DNA from: JAAYHV01 sp035268985
GTDB lineage: Bacteria; Bacillota; Clostridia; Peptostreptococcales; Anaerovoracaceae
Assembly: GCA_035268985.1 (NCBI GenBank)
Contig: DATFJV010000035.1
Span: 1-32,398, forward strand
DNA length: 32,398 nucleotides
Direction of reading: 5' to 3'
The notes under the pieces were generated by a model. It worked only from the letters and a program-made list of their open reading frames with translations, made no database searches and had not been told where the DNA came from. Below, piece by piece: positions 9,255 through 17,595 of the stretch. The position numbers and the translations under genes are program-made. Position 1 is the stretch's first letter. Each line of letters begins with the position of its first letter.

Positions 9255-12200
9255 TGCTTAACATCTATTATGGAAGAAATAATTTAAATTTAGAAAAGTT
9301 TGTTTATGACAACATTGGCAATGATGCCTATGTTGTAGTGCCTGATCAATACAAACTTACAGCTGAAAAACAAGCATTAAAATATTTAAAAAAAGAAAGC
9401 ATGGTAGATATTGAAATAACGGATTTATTTGGATTGGGCAAAAGGCTCATTAAAGGACAAATGATTGAAATGCCTCAAGTTATAGATAAGTATGGAAGAC
9501 ATATGTTACTTGGGAGAGTTATAAAGGACAACAAAGAACAGCTTAAAGCGTTCAAAGGAATTTCTGAAAAAGAAGCATTCATTGATTTAATAAGCGATTT
9601 CATCAGTGAGTTTAAACAAAATGGTGGGACTAAGGAGTTGCTAGATGAAATTCAAGGAGTAGACAACAGTTTAAAAGACAAGATTGAAGACATAAAAATT
9701 GTATTACAAGAATATGAAAGAATACTTGACGGGGTGTATTTGGACAACGAAGACTTTATTAAAAAATATGTGACCGCAATTCTAAGTTCCGATGTGATTT
9801 CAGACAAAGAAGTTTGGTTTTATGGATTTGAAAGTATGACTGCCATAATGACCGATTTAATTAATGAATTAACAAAAAAATCAAAAATTGTAAATATCGT
9901 ACTAAGCTATGATGAAGATTCTGATAACAGACAGTTTGAATTAACAAGCAAGCTAATTAATAAGCTGCGTAAACAAAACGAAATTTTATCATATGAAAAA
10001 GTTGACGACGAATATAAGATTGAAAAAGCGGATGATTTAATGCTTCTTGAAGAATACTTATTTAACGAAAGTGTTGTTGGTTTAGAAAAAAACAGCTTGG
10101 GTAATATTGATATTATTGAAGCTGCTAATCCCTATTACGAGGCAGAAACTATTGCTTGTAAAATATACAATATGATAAGGATAGATGGGTACAGATTAAA
10201 AGATATAGCTATAATTTGCAATGATTTGGAAAAGATGGGTTCGGTTTTAGAAAGAGCTTTCCAAGAATATGGAATTACATTGTTTCATGATAAAACCAAG
10301 GTTATTACAACTTCGCCAATAATACACTTTATAATTAATCAACTAGAATTTATGAGAAGAAAGTATAATTCGGATTGTATTTTTTCGATGTTAAAGACGA
10401 ACTTAAGCGGGTTAGAAAGAGATGATATTGAAATCTTTGAAAATTATGCGAAAAAATATGATATCAAAGGTAACACATGGAAAAAATCAATAAAGTACGG
10501 AAGTTTTGAATATACTGAAAATGAATTAGCTTATTTAGAAAAATTAAGATCACAAATAATTAATCCTTTTATAAAGCTAGAGGAGATAATTAAGACTAGT
10601 AGCACATATAAAGAATTTGTTGTTTCATATTATAAATATTTAGTTAACGAACTGAATTTGATTGAAAGAATTAAAAGTCTAAGTGAAGAACAAAAAAATT
10701 CGGGGTATTTAGAGGAAGCTTTAGAAACTAAACAGATATTAAATGTTGCTTTCGAAATAATGAACCAATTGGTTGAAGTATTAGGAGAGGAAGAGTTTGA
10801 TTTAGATAGATTCATTGAAACGTATTTAATAGGTTTAAAGTATGCAGAAATAGGAACTATCCCTCCGAAGGTTGATGAAATAGTCATGGGGACTAATCAG
10901 CGTACAAGATTAGGTGATGTAAAAGTACTTATTATGGTAGGTGTAAATGAAGGCATTTTGCCAAATGAACCCAGTGCCAATAACCTTTTATCAACAGAAG
11001 AAAAGAAATTGGTCTATAAAGATGGATATGAAATTGGTAAAGACGAAGAAAATCTTTTACTAGAAGAAATGGCTGCAATATATAGGAACACGAGTAAGGC
11101 CAAAGAAAAACTAGTATTTAGTTATTCTTTATCTGATGATGCAGGGAATGATTTAAAACCATCATCTTTAATTGAGGAGATAAAATCCGTATTTTCTGAA
11201 ATTAAAATTAATAAAGATATCGTTAATGATGATAATGATTTTAATTTAATAAACGGAAGAATCAGCACACTAAGACATCTAACCGAAAATATACAATCAA
11301 GCAAAGATAAAAAATTATGGGCCAATGTTTATAGTTGGTATAATAAATATGAAAAAGCAAAAATTGAGCAAATGATCAAAGGTTTATGTGAAGATAACAT
11401 TAAGGAATCGCTCAGTGATGAACTTTCTACTAAACTTTTTTCTAAAAATAGCAAATTTTCTTTTAGTCCTTCTCGATTGGAAAAATATGCTAAGTGTCCA
11501 TTTGAGCATTATGTTTCCTATGGTTTAAAACCCAAGGAACTAAGGACATACAAATCAGAGGGAAGAGAAATTGGTGATATCTATCACGAATGCTTAATGA
11601 GATTGGCAAAAGAGTTAACGGAAGAAGGCGTTTTAATAACCCAACAAAACTCCAAATGGTTGAATATTAAAAAAGAAGAATGCGATAAATTGGTTAATGA
11701 TATTGTTGAAAATTTAGCTAATGAATATCGAGATGGTTTATTGAAGTCAACTAAACGAGAAGAATATAGATTAAACAGAATAAAGAAAATATGTAAGGAA
11801 GCTGCTTGGAATATGGTGATACAGATGAGATGCTCTGATGTAAAGGAAGCGTATTTTGAAGAAAGCTTTGGCCAAAATGGTAATATTAAACCTATATTAT
11901 TCAAGGTAAATGACAAGGATATATATATAGAAGGTAAAATAGACAGATATGATTTGTTGATGAGTAACTCAGTTAGAGTAATAGATTATAAAACGGGTAA
12001 TGAAAAATTTGATAAAAACCAAGTAAAAAAAGGTTATAGGTTGCAATTAATGCTTTATTTAAAAGCAGCCAAAGAAGATTTGCATAATACAGCGGGGGTG
12101 TTTTACTTTTTGATTAAGGAAAATACTTTTAAGGCAGATGAAAATACAAATGATGATTTAGAAGCGAGCATTCAAAAGAGTGTTAAGCAAGCTTATAGAT

Positions 12201-12553
12201 TAGATGGACTGTTTGTTGAGGACGAAACCATAATTAATGAATTAGTTAATTCGGGAAATTATGACGAGCATGAACCTTCAAATATAATTAAGGTAAGGTA
12301 TGATAAAAAATCAGGAAAGTGGATTCCGTCATCTAGTAGTTCTTCGTTAAGTAAAGAAGACTTTGAAAGTTTAGAGAATAGCGCAGTAAAAGCGGCAAAA
12401 GAAATTAGTGAAAATATTATAAAGGGTGATATTGAAATCAAGCCTGCTAAATTGACTACAGGTAGTAAGCTGTTAGAATGCACTTATTGTAAATATAAAG
12501 GAATTTGTAAGTTTGATTTGGATTTTGAGGGGAATAAATATAACTATATCTAG
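9254..12553 (+). CDS. addB: AddB-type subunit of the AddAB helicase-nuclease, without Walker A
   Basis: AddB pairs with AddA to resect double-strand breaks and recognise Chi. The 1099 residues show a UvrD-like N-terminal half (PDQYKLTAEKQAL after the first strand, and a conserved MVGVNEGILPNEP at about 560) and a C-terminal PD-(D/E)XK nuclease (VIDYKTG, 911-915, with a later QLMLYL). Four cysteines for an iron-sulfur cluster are in place: C748 in KCPFEHY, then C1076, C1079 and C1085 in CTYCKYKGIC. In Bacillus AddB the first loop is a Walker A (GRSGSGKT); here it reads GRNNLNLEKF, with no GKT. AddA, normally next, does not follow; hbd does. AddB is favoured over another PD-(D/E)XK protein because length, cysteine layout and helicase remnants all agree. 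Confidence 0.88.
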   Translation: MLNIYYGRNNLNLEKFVYDNIGNDAYVVVPDQYKLTAEKQALKYLKKESMVDIEITDLFGLGKRLIKGQMIEMPQVIDKYGRHMLLGRVIKDNKEQLKAFKGISEKEAFIDLISDFISEFKQNGGTKELLDEIQGVDNSLKDKIEDIKIVLQEYERILDGVYLDNEDFIKKYVTAILSSDVISDKEVWFYGFESMTAIMTDLINELTKKSKIVNIVLSYDEDSDNRQFELTSKLINKLRKQNEILSYEKVDDEYKIEKADDLMLLEEYLFNESVVGLEKNSLGNIDIIEAANPYYEAETIACKIYNMIRIDGYRLKDIAIICNDLEKMGSVLERAFQEYGITLFHDKTKVITTSPIIHFIINQLEFMRRKYNSDCIFSMLKTNLSGLERDDIEIFENYAKKYDIKGNTWKKSIKYGSFEYTENELAYLEKLRSQIINPFIKLEEIIKTSSTYKEFVVSYYKYLVNELNLIERIKSLSEEQKNSGYLEEALETKQILNVAFEIMNQLVEVLGEEEFDLDRFIETYLIGLKYAEIGTIPPKVDEIVMGTNQRTRLGDVKVLIMVGVNEGILPNEPSANNLLSTEEKKLVYKDGYEIGKDEENLLLEEMAAIYRNTSKAKEKLVFSYSLSDDAGNDLKPSSLIEEIKSVFSEIKINKDIVNDDNDFNLINGRISTLRHLTENIQSSKDKKLWANVYSWYNKYEKAKIEQMIKGLCEDNIKESLSDELSTKLFSKNSKFSFSPSRLEKYAKCPFEHYVSYGLKPKELRTYKSEGREIGDIYHECLMRLAKELTEEGVLITQQNSKWLNIKKEECDKLVNDIVENLANEYRDGLLKSTKREEYRLNRIKKICKEAAWNMVIQMRCSDVKEAYFEESFGQNGNIKPILFKVNDKDIYIEGKIDRYDLLMSNSVRVIDYKTGNEKFDKNQVKKGYRLQLMLYLKAAKEDLHNTAGVFYFLIKENTFKADENTNDDLEASIQKSVKQAYRLDGLFVEDETIINELVNSGNYDEHEPSNIIKVRYDKKSGKWIPSSSSSSLSKEDFESLENSAVKAAKEISENIIKGDIEIKPAKLTTGSKLLECTYCKYKGICKFDLDFEGNKYNYI

Positions 12554-12566
12554 AGATAATTAAGGC

Positions 12567-12594
12567 TTTACAATTAATAATAAAGTGTTATAAT
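12567..12594 (+). promoter_or_regulatory. Sigma-A promoter of hbd
   Basis: TTTACA (12567-12572), 16 bases, then TATAAT (12589-12594), with an extended -10 TGT just before it. It separates hbd from addB transcriptionally. Confidence 0.75.
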
Positions 12595-12659
12595 GTATTG
12601 AGAGATTAGTTATTTTATTAACAATATATGTTTTTTGAGTTAATGAGGAGGAATTTATT

Positions 12660-13505
12660 ATGAAAGTAGGCGTATTAGGAACAGGCACTATGGGAGCTGG
12701 AATTATACAGATTTTAGCGCAAGATGGTCACGAAGTTGTGATGAGGGCTAGAAGAGAAACTTCCGTTGAAAAAGGAATGGCAACAGTAACAAAGAATCTA
12801 GACAGACTAGTAAAAAAAGAAAAAATTACTGAAGAGACAAAGAACGAAGTATTAGGAAGAATTCAAGGGTCTACTGATATAAGCATTATTGCGAATGCTG
12901 ATTTAGTAATTGAAGCAGCAACTGAAGAAATGGAATCCAAAAAAGCTTTATTTAAAGAATTGGACGAATTATGCAAACCTGAAACAATTATTGCTACGAA
13001 CACTTCATCTTTATCAATTACTGAAATAGCAGCAGCTACTAATAGACCTGATAAAATTATCGGTATGCACTTTTTTAATCCAGTTCCGATGATGAAATTG
13101 GTTGAAATCATTAAAGGTATTGCTACATCCGATGAGACTATGGAAACTATAGTTAATCTTTCAAAAGAGTTAAAGAAAACTCCGGTAGAAGTTGAAGAGG
13201 CTCCTGGCTTTGTAGTAAATAGAGTTTTAATACCTATGATTAATGAAGGAATTGGAATTTATGCTGATGGGGTTGCAACTGCAGAAGGAATTGACTCGGC
13301 AATGAAACTTGGTGCGAATCATCCAATGGGACCTTTAGAATTAGGAGATTTAGTTGGACTTGATGTATGCTTAGCCATCATGGACGTTTTATATAGTGAA
13401 TATGGTGATCCTAAATACAGAGCTCACCCATTATTAAGAAAAATGGTAAGAGGTGGATTGCTTGGTAGAAAATCTGGAAAAGGTTTTTATGACTACAGTA
13501 AATAA
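12660..13505 (+). CDS. hbd: 3-hydroxybutyryl-CoA dehydrogenase, possibly NADP(H)-linked
   Basis: This cytosolic enzyme interconverts acetoacetyl-CoA and 3-hydroxybutyryl-CoA in butyrate-type fermentation or fatty-acid metabolism. The 281 residues are full length: Rossmann start GTGTMGAG (7-14), substrate region ATNTSSLSITE, catalytic His in GMHFFNPVPMMKLVE, EAPGFVVNR, and the C-terminal domain with GANHPMGPLELGD and GLLGRKSGKGFYDYSK. At the end of the second beta strand, where NAD enzymes carry Asp (for example VVLRDI), this protein has R29-A30-R31-R32. Loss of the acidic residue with added arginines favours NADP(H). GAGGAGG precedes the ATG. It is a single-gene unit with its own promoter and terminator; crt, bcd, etfAB and thl are not in the window. 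Confidence 0.96.
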   Translation: MKVGVLGTGTMGAGIIQILAQDGHEVVMRARRETSVEKGMATVTKNLDRLVKKEKITEETKNEVLGRIQGSTDISIIANADLVIEAATEEMESKKALFKELDELCKPETIIATNTSSLSITEIAAATNRPDKIIGMHFFNPVPMMKLVEIIKGIATSDETMETIVNLSKELKKTPVEVEEAPGFVVNRVLIPMINEGIGIYADGVATAEGIDSAMKLGANHPMGPLELGDLVGLDVCLAIMDVLYSEYGDPKYRAHPLLRKMVRGGLLGRKSGKGFYDYSK

Positions 13506-13517
13506 CTAATATAACTG

Positions 13518-13552
13518 ACGGTATAGCAGCAATTGATGTTATACCGTTTTTT
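13518..13552 (+). terminator. Strong intrinsic terminator after hbd
   Basis: ACGGTATAGCA pairs with TGTTATACCGT (11 pairs including one G-U) around an 8-base loop, followed by six Ts. Confidence 0.9.
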
Positions 13553-13565
13553 AATTGTCAAAAAC

Positions 13566-13602
13566 TTGACTTAATGTGAATATTTTGCTACTTTTAAAGT
13601 AG
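13566..13602 (+). promoter_or_regulatory. Promoter with overlapping palindrome, upstream of lipoprotein gene 1
   Basis: TTGACT (13566-13571) lies 17 bases before TACTTT (13589-13594), with an extended TGC ahead of that weak -10. A perfect palindrome, CTACTTT-t-AAAGTAG (13588-13602), covers the -10 box, as an operator would. No known regulator is recognised for it. Confidence 0.45.
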
Positions 13603-13631
13603 AAGTTATTTCGATTTGTTAGGAGGTGCTT

Positions 13632-14318
13632 ATGAAAAAATATTTAATTATTTTTATAGCATTACTGCTTACCATATTAATGACCTTTGCAGGTTGTTCA
13701 GATTCTTCGGATTCCGCGGGTAGTGATAATGACAATGAGGGTGATAACACCGCTAATGCTATAGAAGACTTGGCTGATCTTTTTTCAAAATCAGATGATT
13801 ATACAGAAGAAGGAATTTCATATACTCAAACTATGACAATGGGAGATATGACCACGACCATAAAAACATGGATGAAATCTGATTTTTACAAAACTTCTGC
13901 TTCAATGGAAGGTCAAGAAATAGTTAGTATCATTAATTACGAGACGGAGGAAAGTATAGTTTACTATCCTGAACAAAACATGGGAACAGTATTTTCTTTA
14001 ACGGAAGGTGAGGCTGATAGCAACTATTTTGATATCAATGAATTCCAAGAAGGAATTGATACTACAGGATTTGAAAACTTAGGTAGGGAAACAATAAATG
14101 GCGAAGAATGCTATGTAGTTGAAACCATGGACATGGTAACTTCATCATCTGCAAAAATGTGGATTAGTGAAAAGTATGGTATCATTATGAAAATGGAAGC
14201 CTTGGATGAAAGTACGGGTGAAGGGTACACTTACGAGCTTGAAGACATAAAAATAGGAGTAGATGATAGCGAGTTTGAAGTACCGTCAGATATTATCCTT
14301 CAGTCATTTAAAATGTAA
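13632..14318 (+). CDS. Lipoprotein of unknown function, LolA/DUF4412-like pattern
   Basis: A secreted, lipid-anchored protein of 228 residues. The signal peptide has MKKY and a hydrophobic stretch ending TFAGC, so Cys22 would be lipidated. A Ser/Asp/Asn-rich linker (about 23-45) follows, as in surface lipoproteins of Gram-positives. The body has a repeated beta-strand pattern (TMGDMTTTIKTWMKSD, GQEIVSIINYETEESIVYYP, AKMWISEKYGIIMKME) like LolA-fold proteins, where a fixed strand order measures or carries a hydrophobic ligand. AGGAGG lies directly before ATG 13632; a GTG six bases earlier is the tail of that site, not the start. It is a single-gene unit between two terminators. Confidence 0.75.
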   Translation: MKKYLIIFIALLLTILMTFAGCSDSSDSAGSDNDNEGDNTANAIEDLADLFSKSDDYTEEGISYTQTMTMGDMTTTIKTWMKSDFYKTSASMEGQEIVSIINYETEESIVYYPEQNMGTVFSLTEGEADSNYFDINEFQEGIDTTGFENLGRETINGEECYVVETMDMVTSSSAKMWISEKYGIIMKMEALDESTGEGYTYELEDIKIGVDDSEFEVPSDIILQSFKM

Positions 14319-14347
14319 TTAACGGATTTTAACAATTGTTAATTGAG

Positions 14348-14380
14348 CCGAATTCTTCAAGTTAGGGGATTCGGTTTTTT
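14348..14380 (+). terminator. Intrinsic terminator after lipoprotein gene 1
   Basis: CCGAAT (14348-14353) pairs with ATTCGG (14369-14374), followed by six Ts. The loop is 15 bases, longer than usual. Confidence 0.75.
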
Positions 14381-14394
14381 AATACATAATTATG

Positions 14395-14423
14395 TTGTTT
14401 AAATAAATGTTATGTAGTATAAT
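14395..14423 (+). promoter_or_regulatory. Promoter of lipoprotein gene 2
   Basis: TATAAT (14418-14423) is a perfect -10, with TTGTTT (14395-14400) 17 bases upstream as a weak -35. Confidence 0.6.
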
Positions 14424-14454
14424 TTTTTATATAAATCAAAAAAAGGAGTTACAT

Positions 14455-15111
14455 ATGAAAAAAAGCCTAATTATAGTGATGATTTTGACACTGAGTTTAT
14501 TATTCACAGCTTGTGGTTCTAATACAGATGGCTCCCAAGGCAGTGATGAGGTTGCTACTAATGAAAAAACAAATGAAGAGGAAATAGAAGAAGAAAAAGA
14601 GGAAAAAGCTGAAGAAGAGGAAATAGAGGAGGTAGAAATCAATATAGTTGAAGGTGGTATTTATACAGATAATGCAACTGGTGCTATAACGATTGATGTT
14701 CCTGACGGTTATGTTCCGATTGAAGATATGGCGTATAGTTCAGAAGAAACCCTAGCCACTTTAACAGTTAAACCTCAAGATTCAGAAGCAGAGCTTTTAA
14801 ATACTTTCTTAATGGTTCAGATAATTACAGCAGAAGATGCAGATGTGAGCGCAAGGGCTTATTTACAAACTTATGCTGAAAATGATGAAGAAATAATAGA
14901 TGTTGAGGTTGCTGGATTAAGGGGTTATAGATTTGGAACAGATGAAATGACTGGTTGGTTAAATGAATATTATACCCTTATTGGTCCTAGAACTGTGGAC
15001 GGTGGATACAACTATATAGTTATTATATGGGGCCTAGGTCTTGATGCATCATATGTGGAAGATGTTCATGGGATGATAACTAGTTTAGAATTTGATTTTA
15101 CCCAACTTTAA
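14455..15111 (+). CDS. Lipoprotein of unknown function with acidic linker
   Basis: A predicted lipid-anchored exported protein of 218 residues. The signal peptide is MKKSLIIVMILTLSLL ending LFTACG, with Cys at about position 20. A strongly acidic, Glu-rich linker (about residues 37-62) separates the anchor from a compact domain of about 150 residues. That domain holds GAITIDVPDGYVPIED and ends with LGLDASYVEDVHGMITSLEF, a pattern common in small Gram-positive lipoprotein sensor-like domains, but no family is recognised. AAAGGAG precedes ATG 14455, which is chosen over an upstream in-frame start that lacks a ribosome site. It has its own promoter and terminator. Its size and linker resemble lipoprotein 1, but the mature domains do not look related. 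Confidence 0.72.
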   Translation: MKKSLIIVMILTLSLLFTACGSNTDGSQGSDEVATNEKTNEEEIEEEKEEKAEEEEIEEVEINIVEGGIYTDNATGAITIDVPDGYVPIEDMAYSSEETLATLTVKPQDSEAELLNTFLMVQIITAEDADVSARAYLQTYAENDEEIIDVEVAGLRGYRFGTDEMTGWLNEYYTLIGPRTVDGGYNYIVIIWGLGLDASYVEDVHGMITSLEFDFTQL

Positions 15112-15123
15112 AGAAAAAAATTG

Positions 15124-15153
15124 TGCTAAACCAAAAAGGTTTAGCATTTTTTT
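15124..15153 (+). terminator. Perfect intrinsic terminator after lipoprotein gene 2
   Basis: TGCTAAACC and GGTTTAGCA form a 9-bp stem around AAAAA, followed by seven Ts. Confidence 0.93.
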
Positions 15154-15182
15154 GTTTTTTCAATAGATTTTAACAATTTTTA

Positions 15183-15191
15183 TGTTATAAT
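15183..15191 (+). promoter_or_regulatory. Extended -10 promoter ahead of walJ-rlmH-atp
   Basis: TGTTATAAT is an extended -10 (TGn plus perfect TATAAT). No good -35 is visible. It is the only clear promoter between the terminator at 15153 and the terminator after atpC at 23034. Confidence 0.55.
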
Positions 15192-15219
15192 TAATATATT
15201 GAAAACATGGGAGATAGAG

Positions 15220-16038
15220 ATGAGTTTAGGTTTTTTTTCAGTGGCTAGTAGTAGTTCTGGAAATTCGTATATATTACTTAATGAAAATGTTGGAATAATT
15301 TTAGATGTTGGCGTTAGTGGAAAAAAGATAAAAAATGCTTTGAATGAATATAAAATACCTTATGAACATATAAAAGGGATTTTAATAACACATGAACATA
15401 CGGATCATATTAAGAGTGTGGGAATTGTGGCAAAAACTTTTTATAACTCTAAAATATATTGTAGCAAAGGAACTGAAATGGCCTCAAGCAGAATATGTGC
15501 TTTAGATGAGAACCGAAAGCAAATTGTTTCTGCAGGGGACTCTTTTTATATTGAGAATATACTTATTAAGGTTTTTGTACTTTCTCACGATGCTCAAGAG
15601 CCTATAGGATACTCTTTTGAATGTGACAACAAAAAAATTGTAGTAGTAACAGATACTGGGAAAGTAACTGAAGATATACAAAGAGAAATGATTGATTCAG
15701 ATATGATATTGCTAGAATCAAATCATGAAGTTGCGATGCTAGAAGTTGGATCGTATCCATATCATATAAAAAGAAGAATTTTAAGCGATTTGGGTCATTT
15801 GTCAAATGAAACAGCTGCAAATGCATTGTGTGAAGTGATAAAAAAAAGAAAAAAGGGGAAACCTTTAGAAGTACTACTTGGGCATATTAGCTCTGAAAAT
15901 AATGATTATTATAATGCTAAAATCGTTATGACTAATATACTTGAAGAAAACGATATCATTATTGGAAAAGATGTCATTATCGATATCGCAGGGAAGGATA
16001 ATATTAGTAAATTATATAGGTTAAGCGATGAATATTAA
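15220..16038 (+). CDS. walJ: Metallo-beta-lactamase-fold hydrolase, WalJ/YycJ family
   Basis: A 272-residue cytosolic MBL-fold protein. The first part reads FFSVASSSSGNSYIL, typical of YycJ/WalJ. The metal motif HEHTDH (58-63) is intact, with later ligand-bearing segments LSHDA, VVTDTG, ESNHE and LGHISSEN. WalJ family members are described as nucleases linked to the WalRK cell-wall system, but here walRKHI genes are not in the window. RlmH follows with an 11-base overlap; walJ and rlmH lie near each other in many Firmicutes, which supports the call. ATG 15220 is used because GGGAG lies upstream; an in-frame TTG at 15199 is rejected. Confidence 0.87.
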   Translation: MSLGFFSVASSSSGNSYILLNENVGIILDVGVSGKKIKNALNEYKIPYEHIKGILITHEHTDHIKSVGIVAKTFYNSKIYCSKGTEMASSRICALDENRKQIVSAGDSFYIENILIKVFVLSHDAQEPIGYSFECDNKKIVVVTDTGKVTEDIQREMIDSDMILLESNHEVAMLEVGSYPYHIKRRILSDLGHLSNETAANALCEVIKKRKKGKPLEVLLGHISSENNDYYNAKIVMTNILEENDIIIGKDVIIDIAGKDNISKLYRLSDEY

Positions 16039-16507
16039 AATTATATGCATTGGAAAGCTTAAGGAAAAATATTGGAATGATGCAGTAAAAGAGTATTCAA
16101 AAAGATTAGGTGGGTATTGCAAATTCAATGTAGTTGAATTAAAAGAGTCAAAACTGCCTAGTAATCCCTCCCGTGCAGATGAGATTAATGTAATTAATAA
16201 AGAGGGAAATGATGTAATTAACAATATCAAAGATAATGATTATGTGATTACACTTGAGATTGAAGGCAAGCAGTTGGATTCACTAGAATTTTCAAAAACA
16301 ATTAATAAACTTGCACTTACTGGTAAAAGTGATATAATTTTTGTTGTTGGAGGTAGTTTAGGTCTTTCTGATTTTGTAAAAAATAGGGCGGATTTCAGAT
16401 TGTCCTTTTCAAATATGACATTTCCTCATCAAATGATGAGAGTAATTCTTCTTGAACAGATATATAGAAGCTTTAAGATAATTAGGAATGAAAGCTATCA
16501 TAAATAG
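16028..16507 (+). CDS. rlmH: 23S rRNA pseudouridine-1915 N3-methyltransferase RlmH
   Basis: RlmH methylates pseudouridine 1915 in helix 69 of 23S rRNA, using S-adenosylmethionine, on assembled 70S ribosomes. The 159 residues match the family length. The SPOUT knot shows FVVGGSLGLSD (AdoMet loop) and the invariant C-terminal run MTFPHQMMRVILLEQIYR followed by a tail ending SYHK. It overlaps walJ by 11 bases and is followed after 10 bases by atpI, so it probably shares a transcript with the ATP synthase genes. Confidence 0.97.
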   Translation: MNIKIICIGKLKEKYWNDAVKEYSKRLGGYCKFNVVELKESKLPSNPSRADEINVINKEGNDVINNIKDNDYVITLEIEGKQLDSLEFSKTINKLALTGKSDIIFVVGGSLGLSDFVKNRADFRLSFSNMTFPHQMMRVILLEQIYRSFKIIRNESYHK

Positions 16508-16517
16508 GTGAGGGGTT

Positions 16518-16874
16518 ATGGATAAGAAGAAATTAGTAATAATTGGAAGCTTTGTAGCTTTAGTTATTAGTTCGCTAGCTATCTTTGTTTACCACGATCC
16601 ATTTCATATTATAATTGGAGTAATTATAGGAGTATTTGCATCCACAACAAATCTATTTTTAATGGAATTTACAATAATAGGAGCAATGCTACATAATAAT
16701 GCGATAAAAGCAGCAGCAATTTATTTTTTTAGGCTTTTAATCTATGCGATATTTGCATTTTTATCATGTGAGTTTTCTTTACATGGAGCTTTAGGCTATG
16801 GAATAGGAGTGGCTTCATTAAATATAACGTTAGTAATATTCTTTAGAAAGGTTAAAACAAATGAACGTAGATGA
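16518..16874 (+). CDS. atpI: ATP synthase accessory subunit I
   Basis: AtpI is a small membrane protein that helps build the c ring and has been linked to Mg2+ supply. The 118 residues contain four hydrophobic segments (about 6-25, 31-55, 65-83 and 90-108) with FHIIIGVIIGVFASTTNLFLME across the second. A basic tail (RKVKTNERR) ends the protein. The family is poorly conserved, so the call rests on size, membrane pattern and position directly before atpB, with which it overlaps by 14 bases. GTGAGGGG precedes the start. Confidence 0.87.
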   Translation: MDKKKLVIIGSFVALVISSLAIFVYHDPFHIIIGVIIGVFASTTNLFLMEFTIIGAMLHNNAIKAAAIYFFRLLIYAIFAFLSCEFSLHGALGYGIGVASLNITLVIFFRKVKTNERR

Positions 16875-17577
16875 ATTTGGTGCTCGAATAATAATTTCAT
16901 TTGGTGATGGTGAGATATTTCTTTCGGAAAGCTTTCTGCTTGGAATATTAGTTGCTGTTGTTTTAGCCGTATTAGGGGGATGGTTGGGAACAGGGCTTCA
17001 AACGGTGCCTAAAGGGAAACAAGTTATAAGTGAACTTATAGTAGGTTGGGTATATAAATATACAAGAGAAAATGTTGGAAAAGGACATGATGGATATGCT
17101 CCTTATGTAGGTACGATATTCGGATTTTGTTTATTGGGAAGCGCTTTAGGTTTATTTGGTTTAAGACCAATCACTGCCGATGTGAATGTAACTTTTGCTT
17201 TATCAATACTTACATTTTTATTAATTCAAGGTTCAGAGGTCAGAAAGTTCGGAGCAATTGGTAAGATTAAACATATGTGTGATCCGTATCCGTTTATGCT
17301 TCCCCTTAAGGTATTAGAAGAACTTACTTTGCCAATATCCCTTGGTTTTCGTTTGTTTGGAAATATATTAGGAGGTCTTATAGTTGTAGATATTTGGCTT
17401 CATTTCATGACATATCTAAGTGGTTTATTTACAGACATACCATTTTTACGAGCGGTTTTGGTATTACCGCTTAATGGGTTCTTTGATATCTTTGAACCTA
17501 TAATTCAGACATTTATATTTACTATGTTAACAATGATATTTCTAGGAATAGGAATAAATATAAAAAAAGATCATTAA
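16861..17577 (+). CDS. atpB: ATP synthase Fo subunit a
   Basis: Subunit a is the stator channel that passes ions to and from the c ring. The 238 residues hold five or six membrane helices. The essential arginine is R164 in LPISLGFRLFGNILGG, and a polar GGLIVVDI segment follows. The last helix region has NGFFDIFEPIIQTFIFTML. The start overlaps the end of atpI, with AGAAAGG upstream. Length and motifs are ordinary for a Firmicute, and nothing is missing. Confidence 0.96.
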   Translation: MNVDEFGARIIISFGDGEIFLSESFLLGILVAVVLAVLGGWLGTGLQTVPKGKQVISELIVGWVYKYTRENVGKGHDGYAPYVGTIFGFCLLGSALGLFGLRPITADVNVTFALSILTFLLIQGSEVRKFGAIGKIKHMCDPYPFMLPLKVLEELTLPISLGFRLFGNILGGLIVVDIWLHFMTYLSGLFTDIPFLRAVLVLPLNGFFDIFEPIIQTFIFTMLTMIFLGIGINIKKDH

Positions 17578-17595
17578 TTTTTAAGGAGGAATAAA

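Noticed and set aside
14395..14460. Upstream start of lipoprotein 2 at 14407
   Set aside because: The region holds the -10 box, and the added residues would precede a normal signal peptide that has its own AAAGGAG site.
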